A stretch of 22,386 nucleotides of DNA from Methanomassiliicoccales archaeon (GCA_013329565.1 DUJZ01000134.1:349-22734), one strand, 5' to 3'. Counted from the first letter of the stretch, positions 5,896 to 13,002 are shown. Numbers and translations: made by a program. The notes: generated by a model not told the origin, from the letters alone.

Positions 5896-7401
5896 ATGAT
5901 GCAGAGAAGATACTTTGTGGCCAAGATGCCGGACGAGCCCGGGGCGCTGCACCGGGCGGCGGAGATCGTCAAGAGGCACGGAGGCAACATCGACCGCATC
6001 CAGTATGATAAACGCATAGATCCATACACGGTTTTCTTCGAGGCTCGATGCAGCGAGGAGGAGTACCAGGCCATGCGCGCTGAGCTGGAGGCCATCGGAT
6101 ACCTGCAGGGGAAGATGAGCCTGCCCAGCTTCCTAAAGTTCAACGTGGTCCTGCCGAACCGCAGCGGCGCGCTGTTCGATTTTCTCAATCACACCACCGC
6201 GGCCAGGTGCAACATCGATTTCCTGGACTTTGACGATCGAGGAAAACATCCGGAGCGTTTGACCGTCTCACTTACGGTAGAGGAGGCGGGAGCGGTGGAC
6301 CGCCTTCTGGAGGTGTTGAAATCGGTCTATCCGCTGGAGATCCTGGAGTATGATACGACCGGTCAGCATCTTGACGAAACGGTCTTCTACATCCGCTTCG
6401 CCCAGGAGCTGCGCGCCCTTATCGGCGAAGCCGAGGATGCTTTCCTCCTCAGATTGCTCTCGGACATAAACCACGTCGCCCAGGAGCTAATGAACCTGGG
6501 AAGCGACCCGAAGCAGGCCTTCTCGGACGTGCTGCGCAGCGGCCGGGGACTGCGGGAGACGTCCGGAAAGGGGTTCTACGCCGACCTGCAGGAGGTGCGC
6601 CTGGACAAGGCGGACGTCCTTTGCGTCCAGCTGCCCTGCGGCGGAAATTGCTACCTGCTGAGGAACGGCTCGGAGGTGAGCATGGTCGACACCGGCTTCG
6701 GCATTTACTTCCGCGACCTGGACAGACTGATGGAGAAGGAAGGCTGGGGCGGAGTGGGCATGGTCCGGAACGTTCTGATCACCCATGGCGACGCCGACCA
6801 CTCCGGTTCCGCCGGGTTTATCAACGCTCCGGTCAGAATGCACCCGGACACCCTGGAGATGATCCGGCGTTCGAACCGGGCGTACGGGTCCGATAGCGAG
6901 GGGTCGGTGCTTTCAGAGGTCTACACCAAACTGATCAATCTCTTCTCCGGGTTCTCGGTGGCCGAGCGTCCGGAAATATACCCTTTGAATCGTCGAAACA
7001 GCAGGGGGGACTTCCCGGTGTTGACCACTTTGGACCTGGCCGGGATGAGGTGCGAGGTGCTGGAAGGTTTCGGTGGCCACACCACCGGACAGGTCTTCTA
7101 CTTTTTACCTGAAGAACTGGTACTTTTTACCGGGGACAGCCTGATCAACTTTGATAGCTTGACCGAGGAGCGTAAGGACTTCGCCACCCTGGCCAAGAAC
7201 CTGATGACCTCGGTGAACGTCGATAGCGCCAAAGCCTCCAAGGAACGCAGGGCGCTGCTGCGTTTGATAGAGACAGAGGAATCGGCACGTACGGACGGAC
7301 GGAAGTGCCTGGTGTGCGGAGGCCACGGAGCGATCTCCGTTCTTAGCGAGGGAAAGCTGGTCCAGCATTCACCGGCGAGAAGGCGGGTCGCTGAAAAATA
7401 A
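5896..7401 (+). CDS. ACT-ACT-metallo-beta-lactamase fusion protein
   Basis: This 501-residue protein has two ACT-like domains at the N-terminus (about residues 5-72, RYFVAKMPDEPGALHRAAEI; and 78-150, FNVVLPNRSGALFDFLNHT). A helical linker of about 85 residues follows, then an MBL-fold hydrolase domain from about residue 235. The zinc motif is THGDADHSG (H297, D299, D301, H302), followed by EGFGGHTTGQVFYF and LFTGDSLINF, as in glyoxalase II-type enzymes. A cysteine-containing CLVCGGHG lies near the end. ACT domains bind amino acids and regulate enzymes, so an amino-acid-responsive hydrolase is the natural reading, but the substrate is unknown. The start could be either ATG of the pair at 5896/5899. 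Convergent with the heliorhodopsin-like ORF. Confidence 0.8.
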   Translation: MMQRRYFVAKMPDEPGALHRAAEIVKRHGGNIDRIQYDKRIDPYTVFFEARCSEEEYQAMRAELEAIGYLQGKMSLPSFLKFNVVLPNRSGALFDFLNHTTAARCNIDFLDFDDRGKHPERLTVSLTVEEAGAVDRLLEVLKSVYPLEILEYDTTGQHLDETVFYIRFAQELRALIGEAEDAFLLRLLSDINHVAQELMNLGSDPKQAFSDVLRSGRGLRETSGKGFYADLQEVRLDKADVLCVQLPCGGNCYLLRNGSEVSMVDTGFGIYFRDLDRLMEKEGWGGVGMVRNVLITHGDADHSGSAGFINAPVRMHPDTLEMIRRSNRAYGSDSEGSVLSEVYTKLINLFSGFSVAERPEIYPLNRRNSRGDFPVLTTLDLAGMRCEVLEGFGGHTTGQVFYFLPEELVLFTGDSLINFDSLTEERKDFATLAKNLMTSVNVDSAKASKERRALLRLIETEESARTDGRKCLVCGGHGAISVLSEGKLVQHSPARRRVAEK

Positions 7402-7423
7402 GGAAAAGGGAAGTGGTTTGGTC

Positions 7424-7522
7424 CTAGGCGACCATGGTCCCGGAGAACACCTGCCAGGCCAGGGCGGTCTTGGCCACCAGGCTCATTTTGAACTTCAACT
7501 CATCTGCTTGAGCGCCTTCCAT
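7424..7522 (-). CDS. 32-residue ORF matching the terminal helix of heliorhodopsin (gene remnant or micropeptide)
   Basis: On the minus strand this ORF encodes 32 residues whose last twenty are MSLVAKTALAWQVFSGTMVA. From memory this closely matches the seventh helix of heliorhodopsins (consensus near LSLVAKSALAWQ[VI]F[SA]GTL), including the lysine that holds retinal. The first twelve residues (MEGAQADELKFK) are less clearly related. Nothing heliorhodopsin-like is visible in any frame between 7523 and the arsA start at 7657, so helices 1-6 are gone. AGGGGG lies 8 bases before the ATG and could act as a ribosome binding site. It may be a pure fossil or a short expressed membrane peptide. One helix cannot form a pigment. 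The match needs a database check. Confidence 0.6.
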   Translation of the reverse strand: MEGAQADELKFKMSLVAKTALAWQVFSGTMVA

Positions 7523-7656
7523 GATTTGAACCCCCTGGAAATAATAAGAGATGGCCTCCCCATAAATCGTTACCTGTCGAACCTTTCGAGCATTAAAAAA
7601 CAGATTAGAGAGTGGATAACAATATCTAGGCCCATCCCGTTCTTAGGACGATTCGA

Positions 7657-8577
7657 ATGACGCAAGAGGACATGAGAGAAACCATAGAGAAGCGCAAGTT
7701 CCTGTTCTTCGGGGGGAAGGGCGGAGTAGGCAAGACCACCATGGCCGCAACGACCGCGACATGGCTCTCCGACCACGGGTACAAGACCCTGATCGTGGCC
7801 ACCGATCCCACCGTCAGCTTATCGGCCATCTACGGCCAGGAGATCAGCGCCACCGAGATCACCAAGATCGGCACCGAGCGCAATCTGTGCGGTCTGAACA
7901 TCAACCCCAAAAAGGCCATGGGCGTGTTCCAGACCAGGCTGGAGGGGATGATGGAGGGCTTCTCGTCCATGTTCGGCTCCGAGCTTCTCTCCACGCCGTG
8001 CACGGAGGAGATCGCCGCCTTCGACCAGTTCGTCAGTTACTTCGAGGACACCGAGCACGACAAGGTGGTTTTCGACACCGCTCCTACGGGACATACCCTG
8101 CGCGAACTGTCCATGCCCTTCGACTGGTCCGGCTACATCTCCAACCAGATCAAGAACCGCCGCGAGCTCTCGGAAGTGCTAGGATTCGTCTACGACGAGA
8201 GCATGGTGGCCGATCTCGAGGCTGAAAAGGCGCGCTACGACAAGTCCGTACGCGGATTATCGGACGAGACCATCTCTGCCTTCAATCTGGTGCTGCTGCC
8301 GGAGAAGCTCCCTATCGAGGAGACGGCGAGGGCCATCGAGGACCTTGGCGGCTTCGGCATCAAGGTGAAATCGCTGATCATAAACGAGGTCATCCCCCGA
8401 GAGGTCCTGCAGGGCAACTGGTTCCTGGAGCGGAGAAGGGCCACCCAGGATCGCTACCTGACAGAGATCGCCCAACGCTTCCAGGAAATTCCGAGCATGG
8501 AGGTCCAGCTCTTCGATACCGACGTCTACGGCATGGAGATGCTGAGAAGGGTGGGGAGGGCGCTGTATGGGAAATAG
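7657..8577 (+). CDS. arsA: ArsA/Get3-family ATPase
   Basis: This 306-residue single-domain ATPase has the deviant Walker A motif GGKGGVGKTT (residues 19-28), the IVATDPTVSLSAIYG switch region (residues 46-60) and VFDTAPTGHTLRELSMP (D140 onward), all diagnostic of ArsA/Get3 ATPases. The family energises arsenite export or delivers tail-anchored membrane proteins. The CxxC zinc pair of eukaryotic Get3 is not seen (single cysteines at 78 and 115), and the typical tandem duplication of bacterial ArsA is absent. It overlaps the next gene by 11 bases, implying translational coupling with a vicinal-cysteine protein. No arsenite pump (ArsB/Acr3) is in the window, so arsenic resistance is not assured. 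Confidence 0.88.
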   Translation: MTQEDMRETIEKRKFLFFGGKGGVGKTTMAATTATWLSDHGYKTLIVATDPTVSLSAIYGQEISATEITKIGTERNLCGLNINPKKAMGVFQTRLEGMMEGFSSMFGSELLSTPCTEEIAAFDQFVSYFEDTEHDKVVFDTAPTGHTLRELSMPFDWSGYISNQIKNRRELSEVLGFVYDESMVADLEAEKARYDKSVRGLSDETISAFNLVLLPEKLPIEETARAIEDLGGFGIKVKSLIINEVIPREVLQGNWFLERRRATQDRYLTEIAQRFQEIPSMEVQLFDTDVYGMEMLRRVGRALYGK

Positions 8578-8908
8578 GCTCAAACTGACCATCTTCTCGG
8601 TGTCCTGCTGTCAACCGCAAACGGCGGTGTACGACAAGAAGTACATCGAGCTGATAAGACAGGTCATTCAGGAGAGCTCCATCGAGGCGGACGTCGATCT
8701 GGTGACGGCGACCGAGGCCCGTATGAGCCTGAGCTACTTCTTCGTCGGAGCGATCCAGCCGCTGTACGCTAAGTACGGACCGGCCGTGGCTCCCGCGCTG
8801 TTCGTGAATGAGAAATTGACCCTGTTCGGCGGAGTGCCGACCAAGGAAAAGTTGAAGGAGGTCCTGGAGAAGGCTGCCTCCGAACCCCCTTCATCGCTGA
8901 TGTGGTGA
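8567..8908 (+). CDS. Thioredoxin-like vicinal-cysteine protein coupled to ArsA
   Basis: This 113-residue protein begins LKLTIFSVSCCQPQ, with the cysteine pair C14-C15 at the end of a first beta strand. It continues with an alternating strand-helix pattern and a PAVAPALFVNEKLTLFGGVPTKEKL segment with a cis-proline-like position. This is the layout of small thioredoxin-fold proteins and resembles the metallochaperone ArsD, which hands arsenite to ArsA through vicinal cysteines. ArsD proper usually has more cysteine pairs, so this is ArsD-like at best. The ATG lies inside the last codons of the ArsA gene (11-base overlap), a strong hint of a working pair. Its 3' end overlaps the convergent membrane gene by 18 bases. 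Confidence 0.65.
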   Translation: MGNRLKLTIFSVSCCQPQTAVYDKKYIELIRQVIQESSIEADVDLVTATEARMSLSYFFVGAIQPLYAKYGPAVAPALFVNEKLTLFGGVPTKEKLKEVLEKAASEPPSSLMW

Positions 8909-9325
8909 ACATTTACCAAGCAGCATACTGATGCCCGCCACCGGGACGACGGAAAGCAGCAGAACGGCCAGGTTCTGGTACAGGCTATGATCGCCGGCGT
9001 ACCAGAACAGCCAGACCCCGATCGCCACCAGCCATGCGAGGGGCAGGGCGCCCTCGGCCATTCCGTGCTTTTTCACATCGCAGCTGATATCTTTCAGATC
9101 ACCCACGCTCTGGGCGAAGGTCAGCCACACGGACACGTTCACGATGGCCAAGGCCACCACGGACAGCATGAGCACCGCCATGTTCTGCAGTATGCTGCAT
9201 CCGTCAGCAAGAAAGAACGGCCAGGCGATCACGAGACCGAACCAGCCCAACGCCGAAACGGCGCTGACGGTGACGCGCCAGCTCATTCTCTCGACCGATC
9301 TCCAATCCCTGCGGTCGCCGCCCAT
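8891..9325 (-). CDS. Four-helix membrane protein with internal duplication
   Basis: This 144-residue protein has four hydrophobic helices arranged as two similar halves. Residues about 27-60 (WFGLVIAWPFFLADG, then SILQNMAVLMLSVVALA) and about 98-132 (AWLVAIGVWLFWYAGDH, then SLYQNLAVLLLSVVPVA) share the pattern W..., Q-N-[ML]-A-V-L-[ML]-L-S-V-V. The halves are joined by a soluble linker with one cysteine. The function is unknown. The start at 9325 is the first ATG of the frame; MSWRVT about 14 codons later is an alternative. An ATTATGG element near 9356-9362 could be the promoter. It converges on, and overlaps, the ArsD-like gene. Confidence 0.65.
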   Translation of the reverse strand: MGGDRRDWRSVERMSWRVTVSAVSALGWFGLVIAWPFFLADGCSILQNMAVLMLSVVALAIVNVSVWLTFAQSVGDLKDISCDVKKHGMAEGALPLAWLVAIGVWLFWYAGDHSLYQNLAVLLLSVVPVAGISMLLGKCSPHQR

Positions 9326-9456
9326 TCGCTGTCGCTCATTGAAGCGTCACACTCCATAATTCCTTGAGCTGGTCTAGGCTGAGCACCTTACTAAACGGGA
9401 GCGGACACTTGTGAGCGTTCGAGCGCATTATGTACGATGCGGTCGATTACGTCCGG

Positions 9457-10245
9457 ATGCCCGAGCTGCCGGAGGTGGAGATGGCCAGGAGGTTCGTCGA
9501 GGAACGTCTGATAGGGAGACGCGTCGCTTCCCTGGACGTCAAGGACGGCAAGATGCTGGCCAACGCTTCTGAGCGTTCCATGAAGAATGTGTTCATCGGG
9601 AATACCGTCGATGACGCCTACCGCCACGGCAAGAACCTACTGGTCAAGATCGGGGACCACCACCTCCACATCCACTTGGGCATGAGCGGCTCACTGCACC
9701 TGGTGAATGATCGTGAGAACACCTCTCATGAAAGGTTTCGCCTCGGCCTGGACGAAGGGGCATTGGTCCTTGACGACCCTAGGCGTTTCGGCCGATTCGG
9801 CATTTACCACCGGATCGAGGACCTGATCATGGAGAAGGAGCTGGGACCGGACGCCTTGACCGTGCCGGAAAAGGTGTTCGTCTCCAGACTGGAAGGCCGG
9901 AGGGGCTCGATCAAACCGCTTCTTTTGGACCAGAGCATCATCGCCGGCGTCGGGAACCTGTACGCGGACGAGGCGCTGTTCCAGGAGCGACTGCACCCCG
10001 CCACCAGGGCCGACTCCCTGTCCATAACGGAGATGGCCAGGCTCGGGAAACGCATCCGGAAGGTGCTGGATGCTTCCATAACGGTGCGTACGGAGCTCTC
10101 TCGGCTTCCCGAAGGATTCCTTCTAAGGGACCGGAGAGAGGGGGCGCCCTGCCCTCGCTGCGCTACGGCGCTGATGGCCATCCGCATCGGCGGTCGGACG
10201 ACCATACTATGTCCAGCGTGTCAATCGCAACGGGCGAAACAGTGA
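9457..10245 (+). CDS. mutM: Formamidopyrimidine-DNA glycosylase (Fpg/Nei family)
   Basis: The mature protein must begin with proline, the catalytic nucleophile. MPELPEVEMARRF starts at 9457, so the ATG at 9430 is rejected. The 262-residue product has E3, the YRHGKNLLV lysine, IHLGMSGSLHL, DDPRRFGRFG, the helix-two-turn-helix DQSIIAGVGNLYADEALF and a C-terminal zinc finger (CPRC...CPAC). It excises oxidised purines such as 8-oxoguanine and nicks the strand. ATTATGTAC near 9428 sits about 25 bases upstream, fitting a leaderless start at 9457. Fpg is mainly a bacterial family and only scattered in archaea, so acquisition from bacteria is possible. No mutT or mutY homologue is nearby. Confidence 0.93.
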   Translation: MPELPEVEMARRFVEERLIGRRVASLDVKDGKMLANASERSMKNVFIGNTVDDAYRHGKNLLVKIGDHHLHIHLGMSGSLHLVNDRENTSHERFRLGLDEGALVLDDPRRFGRFGIYHRIEDLIMEKELGPDALTVPEKVFVSRLEGRRGSIKPLLLDQSIIAGVGNLYADEALFQERLHPATRADSLSITEMARLGKRIRKVLDASITVRTELSRLPEGFLLRDRREGAPCPRCATALMAIRIGGRTTILCPACQSQRAKQ

Positions 10246-10289
10246 GTGCTGCCTTATTATAGCCTGGGTCATCATACCTCTAGTAGACC

Positions 10290-10553
10290 ATGGAAGTCGA
10301 CCTAGTCACCTTGGTGAACCTCCTGCTGTGCCTGGCCATAGTGGCATTAGGGCTTCTGGGATATCGCAGGAGCAAGCACACCTTGCCGTTGATGCTGGCC
10401 GTGGTGTTCGCCCTGTTCGGTGTTTCCCATCTGATGATCCTATTGGGTCTGTTCGAGGACCTGGAGATGGTCGTTTTCGCCATCCGGGTCGCCGGTTACG
10501 CCCTGGTGATCTACCTGCTATATAGATACGTCCAGGTGCTGGACATATTCTGA
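10290..10553 (+). CDS. Three-helix small membrane protein
   Basis: This 87-residue protein consists almost entirely of three predicted helices (about residues 4-24, 31-53 and 61-84), separated by a basic turn GYRRSKH and an acidic turn LFEDLE. This suggests a fixed topology with the basic loop inside. I do not recognise a family. TTATTATAG (10253-10261) lies about 30 bases before the ATG and no ribosome binding site is visible, so it is probably expressed from a leaderless promoter of its own. Confidence 0.65.
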   Translation: MEVDLVTLVNLLLCLAIVALGLLGYRRSKHTLPLMLAVVFALFGVSHLMILLGLFEDLEMVVFAIRVAGYALVIYLLYRYVQVLDIF

Positions 10554-10618
10554 ATGGCCGGAGCGACCTTCCGCATACTTAATGAGAGGAGAGGAGGGTA
10601 TTCATAACCGGTGAGGTT

Positions 10619-11257
10619 GTGTTGAGTCCAAGGGACGAGCTTTTACGCTTGGCCGCCCTCGCCGATTCCAAGGGCGCCAGGTCGGCCGTGCTGAGTTCGC
10701 ATGATGTAGTGGTGGCTGATTGGGTGCGCTTCAAGTGCCGCTACGGATGCAAGGGTTACGCCAAGCACCTTTCCTGCCCTCCGTACGCCCCATCACCGGA
10801 AGACACCAGGAGGATGTTGGCCGAGTACGATCACGCGCTTCTGTTGCGTTTTGACGGTGTCCCGGGAAGGGAGGGCGCCAGACCTGAGGACGTGCCCGAG
10901 GACTTCCATCCCTGGTACAGGGACCTGATCCTTTTGGTCAACCGTACCGTCCACCTGCTGGAGAAGACCGCGTTCTACGACGGATTCTACAAGGCCTTCG
11001 GATTCGGGGCGTACCCATGCATCTATTGCGAGCATTGCGTGGCCGAGGAGGCCGAAGGGATCGTCGACGAGAGCGTGCGCCGGAAGTGCAGGCACATGGA
11101 TCTGATGAGACCGAGCATGGAGGCGGCGGGAATGGACGTCTTCGCCACCGCCAGGAAGGTTGGCTGGGATATCGGCACCATACCGTGCAAGGACCTGGAG
11201 TATGGAAAGGTGACGCGGTTCGACCTGGTGTCCGTGGGACTGTTGCTCCTGGAGTGA
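10619..11257 (+). CDS. DUF2284 predicted metal-binding protein
   Basis: This 212-residue protein fits the DUF2284 family of cysteine-rich predicted metal-binding proteins. Features are FKCRYGCKGYAKHLSCPPYAPSPEDTRRML (residues 38-67), YKAFGFGAYPCIYCEHCVAEE (about 123-143), RKCRHMDLMRPSMEAAGMDVFATARKVGW and a hydrophobic C-terminus. The cysteines (about C40, C44, C53, then C-x2-C-x2-C) look suited to an iron-sulfur cluster or zinc. The biochemical role of the family is not established. The start is non-ATG: GTG at 10619 (MLSPRDEL), with TTG at 10622 as an alternative. GGTGAG lies just upstream. It precedes an ArsR-type regulator and a QueG-like iron-sulfur protein on the same strand. Confidence 0.8.
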   Translation: MLSPRDELLRLAALADSKGARSAVLSSHDVVVADWVRFKCRYGCKGYAKHLSCPPYAPSPEDTRRMLAEYDHALLLRFDGVPGREGARPEDVPEDFHPWYRDLILLVNRTVHLLEKTAFYDGFYKAFGFGAYPCIYCEHCVAEEAEGIVDESVRRKCRHMDLMRPSMEAAGMDVFATARKVGWDIGTIPCKDLEYGKVTRFDLVSVGLLLLE

Positions 11258-11315
11258 CGGCACCGAAGGTAAGATAATCGAGGTCTGCCCTTGTCGGTAT
11301 TGGTGAGCTGGTAAG

Positions 11316-11693
11316 ATGGCGGTCGAAGGCAACGGCGGACCTGGCGAAGGCAACTGTTCCCTGCCCAAGGAAGTGGCGGACGGACTTCGGGATGCCGGAG
11401 GGCGGGAGGGGCTTCTATCACGGATCCCGGACAAGGACACCCTCAAGGCGATTTCGGACCGTCACCAGGCGCTGTCCGATCCCGTGAGATTGCAGATCGT
11501 TCACCTGCTGGGAGCGAGCGAGCTCTGCCCCTGCGTACTGAAGGACCTCACTGGGCTCACCGACTCCAAGCTGTCCTACCACCTCAGCATTCTGGAGAAG
11601 GCCAAGCTGACCGAATGGCGCCAGAACAAGAACTGGCGCGTGTACCGCCTGACGGACCTAGGCCGCTCGTATCTGGACGGGATGATCATCTGA
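11316..11693 (+). CDS. ArsR-family winged-helix regulator
   Basis: This 125-residue protein has a disordered Gly-rich head (residues 1-35), then a winged helix-turn-helix typical of ArsR/SmtB regulators. The helices run from RHQALSDPVRLQIVHLLGA through SELCPCVLKDLTGLTDSKLSYHLSILEKAKL, and the wing is TEWRQNKNWRVYRLTDLGR. The CPC motif lies at the start of the recognition region, where ArsR-type sensors bind metals or metalloids through cysteines, so metal or redox sensing is likely but not proven. Its own promoter may be TAAGATAATCG near 11271. It sits between the DUF2284 and QueG-like genes, both cysteine-rich, which it could control. Start ATG at 11316 has weak upstream support. Confidence 0.85.
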   Translation: MAVEGNGGPGEGNCSLPKEVADGLRDAGGREGLLSRIPDKDTLKAISDRHQALSDPVRLQIVHLLGASELCPCVLKDLTGLTDSKLSYHLSILEKAKLTEWRQNKNWRVYRLTDLGRSYLDGMII

Positions 11694-11748
11694 CGGTGCG
11701 TTCTTTCAGGGACAATCTTTATGCTGAGGCCGTACCCATCGATGGCCC

Positions 11749-12468
11749 ATGAGCGCTTCTGTCCCTTTGGAACCATTCTATCAGAAGATCGAGGATGCCG
11801 CCCGGGAGTCCGGGTCTGGACTGGTAGGCTTCGCGGACCTGTCTCCCCTGAAAGGAATGCTCGCTGGCGACGCCACGACGTTCGAGTTCCCTTGCGCGGT
11901 GACCTTCGCGGTGGAGATACCGAAGGATGCGGCCAGGGCGTCCTTGGACAAGCCGAGCGAGGAGATGCGCTCGGCCTACAAGATGTGCAACAAGAAGATC
12001 AAGGAGGCGGGGGAGAGGATCGTCCAGCTGCTCATCGCGGAAGGTTATAAGGCCAGGTTCATCGACCCCGCCCAGAGGGTCAACCCGGAGAAGCTTCTCG
12101 GACCGATGTCCCAGAAGGCCATCGCCTCCCTGTCGGGCATGGGATGGATCGGAAAGAACGGGCTCCTGATCACTGAATCGTACGGTCCAAGGCAGCGCAT
12201 GGGCGCGGTCCTCACAGACATGCCAGTTACCCGCGAGGCCAAGCTGGTCGATAACCAGTGCGGTACCTGCACGGCCTGCATCGACCGCTGCGCCATGAAG
12301 GTGCTGAAAGGGCCGGATTTCAAGCATCATCCCGGGAGCAGGGACCTGGTGATCGACTGGGCCAAGTGCGGTGTTTACGAGGCCAGGCTCATCGGCGACG
12401 GAAGCAGGCCGGAGATGGCCTGCGGAAGGTGCATATCGGTCTGCCCGTTCTCCAAGGTCAACGAGTGA
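11749..12468 (+). CDS. Epoxyqueuosine reductase-like 4Fe-4S protein
   Basis: This 239-residue protein resembles the QueG/reductive dehalogenase superfamily. SQKAIASLSGMGWIGKNGLLITESYG (about residues 121-146) and RMGAVLTDMPV precede a double-cubane ferredoxin segment: CGTCTACIDRC, a lone CGVYE cysteine, then CGRCISVCPFS. QueG reduces epoxyqueuosine in tRNA using cobalamin. Queuosine is not expected in most archaea, and the protein is shorter than QueG with no HEAT tail, so a different reductase role is likely. TCTTTATG (11716-11723) is about 29 bases before the ATG, giving a leaderless message. Its end overlaps the convergent SemiSWEET gene by 11 bases. Confidence 0.8.
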   Translation: MSASVPLEPFYQKIEDAARESGSGLVGFADLSPLKGMLAGDATTFEFPCAVTFAVEIPKDAARASLDKPSEEMRSAYKMCNKKIKEAGERIVQLLIAEGYKARFIDPAQRVNPEKLLGPMSQKAIASLSGMGWIGKNGLLITESYGPRQRMGAVLTDMPVTREAKLVDNQCGTCTACIDRCAMKVLKGPDFKHHPGSRDLVIDWAKCGVYEARLIGDGSRPEMACGRCISVCPFSKVNE

Positions 12469-12751
12469 CCCGGGGTTCCGCCCCCTTCCTTTTTTGTCTG
12501 GCCGAGCGAACCTTCAGGGCCATCAGGACCGAGCTCAGGATAATGGCCATCCCGTTCCAGAGGACGACGGGCAGGTCGCCCAGGAAGACACCGTATATCA
12601 GCCAGAGAATCATTCCCACCATGAACAACAGGGGCATGAACAGGGACACGTCGCTCATGCTTCCGCTGCGGTATCCCTTGATGACCTGCGGGACGAAACC
12701 GGAGGTGGTCACAGGACCGGCCAGGAGCCCGATGACGGCCAGACGGTCCAC
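12458..12751 (-). CDS. SemiSWEET-type transporter (PQ-loop family)
   Basis: This 97-residue protein has three helices with the SemiSWEET signature: AGPVTTSGFVPQVIKGYRSGSMSDVSLFMPLLFMVGMILWLIYGVFLGDLPVVLWNG in three stretches. It includes the PQ motif in helix 1 (PQVIK), the SxxDVS loop and a conserved W-x-x-YG in helix 2, and the asparagine of helix 3. SemiSWEETs form homodimers that move sugars or related small molecules across the membrane. The start is a GTG at 12751. The C-terminus is a basic tail. The substrate cannot be inferred. The gene runs opposite to, and overlaps by 11 bases, the QueG-like gene. Confidence 0.85.
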   Translation of the reverse strand: MDRLAVIGLLAGPVTTSGFVPQVIKGYRSGSMSDVSLFMPLLFMVGMILWLIYGVFLGDLPVVLWNGMAIILSSVLMALKVRSARQKRKGAEPRVTR

Positions 12752-12882
12752 GAACGTGCAGCGCCGTGCCAGCTATTGACCTTTTTCCGTCTCGATGAGA
12801 ATTGCGGACCTGAATTTCGTCTGGACGACGGAGAAAAAAAGCTGTCTGCTGGAGAACTGTTTGGGTTGAAAAATGGATTGCG

Positions 12883-12897
12883 GCCTCCGATGGAGGC
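12883..12897 (-). terminator. Stem-loop terminator after the 34-residue membrane ORF
   Basis: GCCTCC and GGAGGC form a six-base stem with a three-base loop. It starts right after the TAA of the ORF at 12898-13002, and a TTTTT run follows about 9 bases later on the minus strand. The rest of the roughly 145 bases up to the SemiSWEET start shows no gene. Confidence 0.55.
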
Positions 12898-13002
12898 TTA
12901 CTTCTTAGCCGCCAGCTCCTTCTTCTTCCTCTTTCTCAAGGTCATGTAGACCAAGGCCAAGAGGACTATCGTAGGAAGGAACGGTGCGATTATGAGTACC
13001 AT
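12898..13002 (-). CDS. 34-residue single-helix membrane micro-ORF
   Basis: The ORF encodes MVLIIAPFLPTIVLLALVYM followed by a lysine/arginine-rich tail TLRKRKKKELAAKK. The pattern is one membrane helix with a basic cytosolic tail, as in many small membrane regulators. Support for a real gene: a stem-loop with T-run directly after the stop, a TATA-like element TAAATAAG (minus strand, about 13060-13067), and an SD-like GGGGGTGA, although the latter lies about 13 bases before the ATG, further than ideal. The reading frame stays open upstream to a stop near 13067, so a longer form is possible but lacks a standard start codon. Function unknown. Confidence 0.5.
   Translation of the reverse strand: MVLIIAPFLPTIVLLALVYMTLRKRKKKELAAKK

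Noticed and set aside
9430..9456. Nine-codon N-terminal extension of the Fpg gene
   Set aside because: The catalytic proline must follow the initiator methionine, and the promoter element lies in this stretch.
12371..12949. Plus-strand open frame of 192 codons after the QueG-like gene
   Set aside because: It is antisense to SemiSWEET and the 34-residue membrane ORF and has no domain-like pattern.
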